Assembly (NCBI GenBank): GCA_015478945.1
Contig: JABUQX010131244.1
Span: 1-21,631 of the forward strand
Source of the DNA: Trachelipus rathkii
Taxonomy: Eukaryota > Arthropoda > Malacostraca > Isopoda > Trachelipodidae
Direction of reading: 5' to 3'
Length of the DNA: 21,631 nucleotides
Below the pieces are notes generated by a model. It saw only the letters and a list, made by a program, of their open reading frames with translations, ran no database searches and was not told where the DNA came from. Shown in pieces: positions 18,420 to 21,631 of this stretch (position 1 is its first letter; each line of letters opens with the position of its first letter). A program made the translations under genes and the position numbers.

Positions 18420-20190
18420 CACAATTTCCTCGCTCTATGTAATTTACGCAGATGAGCAAAGGAAGCAGGGCTTTAGCTGAGAGAGATTAAATTCAGTAGG
18501 AAACACAGAAGATGAAGAGAATTCCAGAACAAGAGGTGGCAGGAAAGAAGGAAGCACCGCAGCCAACTAGCCAGGAGTTTCCAATACTTTACACAAAGTT
18601 CGTGCGCAAAGACAACATAGCACTTGTGTACGAGGGCGTCATAAAGGTGCTGGTACGCAAGTGGTAAGTTCCCTCGAACACCCTGGCGGTACCTATAGAA
18701 AAGAATAAGCACTGAACATCGCGACCCGCAAAAGAATAGTAGGGTTCAAGTGAACCGGAAGAGTACGAGCAGTTTTAAGTAAGCGTTTTTGGCTTTTCGA
18801 CTACGCCTGTCTAAAAAGCCGGGTGAACCAGAGCCCCCCCCTCCAGTATGGAATAGGGCTCCATACAGGGACGGATAGGAGACCCTTGTACAGCTTGACA
18901 ATAGCTGAGCAAGACCAAAGTCCTACAGTTAAAAGAACTCCAGTTTCTTTGGAGGCGCCCTAGGACAACACTGTTTGTGAGGTGAGGTTTCCCAAGACAT
19001 TTTTAGGTTATGTTTAAGGCCCAAGAGATGTTTTATATTGTCAAGCAGGAGAAGACGAAGAGAACGTCTGAAATAGATAGGAACGTCTAGATGTGTTTTT
19101 AAAGGGGAGATTTGTAGAAGTTGGGGTTTTTTAAAGAATTAAATTTCACAAAGGTTGAGACGACCCACCCGGAAATTCTATCCAGATCACGAGAATATAA
19201 TCGGAAAGATTTAAGAACGAGGGCCAATTCTAGAGTAAGAAAAGAGGGAGCAGAATTGATAATGAGTTGAATGACTGAAGGGTCAAGTCATCCGGCCATA
19301 TGAGTGATAGAAGTTACGATGTGCAGGGTGAAGATCATTGATGCAAAGTAGGAATAAAGTCGGGAGATAAGAAACCCTGAGGAACACTATTGACAGAAAA
19401 AGAAGTCGCTCCATCAGCAACAGCCGATATGGAGCGATTTGGAAAGAAAGCAATACATAAGTAAGCAAAGAGAAGGGGGAAACCCCAAAGGAGGGGAGGC
19501 TTGCGAGAGCAGCGGGACGCGTGCCATACCTTGTCAAATGCTTTGGATATGTTCCAGCGCCACCACGCAAGTCTCCTCGTAATTCCTAGGGCGGAAAACC
19601 ATAAATCGGTTTAGATAGGAAGTATATCGCCAGTAAACCTTACTGACGATCGGAAGAAGGGAATGAGATTCCAGATGACCTAAGATTGAGAGTTGAACAA
19701 GGGTTTAAGATCTTAGATGAAACAGGAGAGCTATAAGGCGGATAGTTGAAGGATAGAGCGGCTTTCTTTTTTTTTTGGGAATAGGTTGGACATGTTGCGT
19801 GCTTCCAACACTGAGGAAAGTGCTAGTATTGAGACATAGAGAATATAGTTGAACGAGGGGCTGAGTCAGCACGCTAACACATCATCAAAAACCTGAGGAG
19901 GAATGCATTCGGCCACCCGCCTTCTAAACTTCATAAGATCTCAGGAGCATTATGCACCCGATCAATGTAATCACAGGCAAAGGCGCATAGGAAACCAGAG
20001 AGGAGAAGGAGGAGGAATGCCAGCATCGTCCAGGGTTGAGTTAAGACGCGAGAAATAGAGACCGAAGAGATCTGCCTTTTCAGATGGAGAATTAGCAACA
20101 GAGCATGCAGATCGATAAGCAGGAAAAACGCGGGATTTAACAGAAGTGTTAAAGAGATGTTTTTGGCGAGAGGCAAGAAATTTTTGTCAA
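18420..20190 (-). mobile_element. Non-LTR retrotransposon RT region, 5'-truncated, decayed
   Basis: Minus-strand translation across all three frames gives an ordered RT. Near 19870-19790 comes a region ending in CWKHA. Near 19650 RFTGDILPI appears, then near 19580-19550 WNISKAFDKVWH (palm motif with the catalytic-acid region). Near 19510 LPSFGVSP is followed at about 19440 by RSISAVADGATS. Near 19345 LFLLCINDL and near 19300 HSYG/DD-like residues mark the catalytic Y-A-D-D area, here damaged. Near 19150 FNASKTQFL precedes, near 18890, KLYKGLL and WSPIPYWRGG, the thumb/C-terminal part. The frame at 18712-18473 (VRGNLPLAYQHLYDA and on) is its C-terminal end. Stops and shifts make it non-functional. 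The element is cut on its 5' side by a (TA)n array at about 20197. No RNase H was seen, unlike the element at 9050-11160. The clade (Jockey, CR1 or I-like) is left open. Confidence 0.82.
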
Positions 20191-20196
20191 GTCAGG

Positions 20197-20283
20197 ATAT
20201 ATAATATATATATATAATATTATATATATATATATATATATCATATATCATATATATACTATATATAATATATATATATATAC

Positions 20284-20342
<59 letters not shown>
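20197..20342. repeat. Interrupted (TA)n array
   Basis: TA-rich array at the truncated 5' side of the minus-strand LINE. Confidence 0.92.
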
Positions 20343-20350
<8 letters not shown>

Positions 20351-20707
20351 GAGAAAGATTTTTATTAATGTTGAGCATGTTGACCAATTTTCTGTCAGAT
20401 TAATAATTCAGGATGATGAAATGTTATACTATAAATAATTGTGATGCACTTGGGGTTTCCAAACCCTTCAATTTTATTATTATTATTATTCAATTATTAT
20501 TAGTTAGCATATTTTTATTAATCTAATTAAGAGTGAAAATAAAATCATATAATACTTTAATTTATTATATATTATTGTACATTTATTTTATTATTTATTA
20601 TTTTAATTATTATTATTATTATATTATCGCTTTAGTATTATTTTCTTAAGCTTTCTTTTACTTTTATTCCAATAATACCTTTTATAATGTCTAATAAACT
20701 CTTAATA

Positions 20708-20709
<2 letters not shown>
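20343..20709. other. AT-rich sequence with ATT-rich patches
   Basis: No gene recognised. Short ATT arrays occur at about 20475-20505 and 20583-20625, and a small perfect hairpin GGGTTTCCAAACCC lies near 20454. Confidence 0.6.
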
Positions 20710-20754
<45 letters not shown>

Positions 20755-20801
20755 TTCTTCTCTCTCTCTCTCTCTCCTCTCTCTCTCTTCTCTCTCTCTC
20801 T

Positions 20802-20880
<79 letters not shown>

Positions 20881-20890
20881 TCTTTCTTTC
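20710..20890. repeat. (TC)n microsatellite, interrupted
   Basis: A polypyrimidine (TC)n array with TCC and TTC interruptions. The apparent Ser/Leu frame on plus and the Arg/Glu frame on minus are its translations. Confidence 0.97.
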
Positions 20891-21004
20891 CTGTCTTTGA
20901 AACTAATATGCAGTGACCAACTTCTCAAGAGGTATACGGAATCCATAGATATCTCATAGATCTCTCAATTTGTCTTAAAAATCACAATAATATAATTTTT
21001 ATCT

Positions 21005-21228
21005 CCTATTATTTCCTTTTGCCGTCATGACTTTCTATGTTGTTGAAATAATTTTCCAATTTCATTAACGTCATCCAAACTTCTCCACTATAATTCCTTC
21101 CTATTCTAATTTGTTTTGCTCCCCTATTATTTCCTTTGCGTCATTACTTTCTATGTGTGAAAATAATTCCAATTTCATTACGTCATCCAAACTCTCACTA
21201 TAATCCTTCTATTTCTAATTTGTTTTGC
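21005..21228. repeat. Tandem duplication, two copies of about 110 bp
   Basis: Copy 1 (21005-21119) and copy 2 (21123-21228) run in parallel from CCTATTATTTCC to AATTTGTTTTGC. Nearly all differences are single-base length changes in short homopolymers or dinucleotides, with copy 2 mostly shorter (for example CCTTTTGCCG versus CCTTTGCG). Confidence 0.93.
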
Positions 21229-21631
21229 AAGAGTTTATGTTAAACACTTAACCATAAGTAGTAGTGTAGTAGTAGTAGTTTACGGAAAAGTTGCGATTCG
21301 CATGTCCGTCGATTGCAGCTCTTGAAACGAGAACTTTACATTAAGATTGGGCGAACATAAATTTCCCGCTCATCACCAGGTCGTGCTCCAGCACCGCACC
21401 GCACCGCACCGCACCGCACCATCAGGTTTCTTTTGCAACCACACCTGCACCCCACTGGGATTCTGCATTTTTTTTTGTACGCGCCGCAGACTGAGGGGGA
21501 AATCCTACTCTTGCATCCTTACTTCATCATATAATATAAATAATATTAATAATAATAATATAATATATAATTAATATATATTGAAAATCAGAGCAAGCCA
21601 GCATCACGGGGGAAGGAAAGGGCCATTGACA
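21229..21631. other. Unassigned sequence with GTAGTA and (GCACC)6 repeats
   Basis: A short GTA-rich array lies at about 21257-21279 and a perfect (GCACC)6 pentanucleotide at 21391-21420. The frame at 21347-21574 crosses this repeat and ends in Asn/Ile codons of an ATA-rich patch, with no protein-like features, so it is not called as a gene. Confidence 0.6.

Noticed and set aside
21347..21574. 75-codon frame with His-Arg-Thr-Ala-Pro repeats
   Set aside because: The repeat is the translation of (GCACC)6, and the rest runs into ATA-rich sequence; no gene features.

Overview
The window looks like animal nuclear DNA, most likely from a decapod crustacean. The grounds are very long (TA)n, (TC)n and (TTA)n microsatellites, GT-AG style exon edges, and decayed non-LTR retrotransposons whose sequence resembles families I know from shrimp and crab genomes. 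There is no bacterial-style gene organisation. The organism call is inference.

Three reading frames look intact. Positions 203-394 encode the C-terminal dimerisation region of a hAT transposase; a hAT-type terminus (CCCCTG, end at 1621) lies downstream. Positions about 781-978 hold an unrecognised 65-codon frame with AATAAA just after the stop. Positions 2922-3488 are the terminal coding exon of a probable MADF/BESS-type DNA-binding protein, with a polypyrimidine-AG acceptor directly after a (TTA)n array, a BESS-like motif and an acidic C-terminus.

Most of the rest is decayed mobile DNA. About 3730-7985 is a purine-rich, C-poor plus-strand non-LTR element with recognisable RT and C-terminal remnants near its 3' end. 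About 9050-11160 is a minus-strand Jockey-like element with RT, RNase H and a C-terminal tail. About 13160-13580 is a Ty3/Gypsy-like RT remnant. Positions 16241-18232 are bounded by inverted hAT-like ends with GCGCCTA/TAGGCGC subterminal repeats and contain tRNA-Ala-derived SINE material. About 18420-20190 is a minus-strand non-LTR RT, the clearest of the set. Between them lie (TA)n arrays, a 37-bp palindromic tandem repeat (about 15466-15652) and a tandem pair at 21005-21228 that looks like an assembly duplication.

No complete gene and no working multi-gene system is visible. The strongest points are the intact BESS exon in decayed surroundings, the hAT-like inverted-end element, and signs that repeats here are badly decayed or poorly polished. 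Stretches around 11200-13150 and 13600-15460 remain unassigned.
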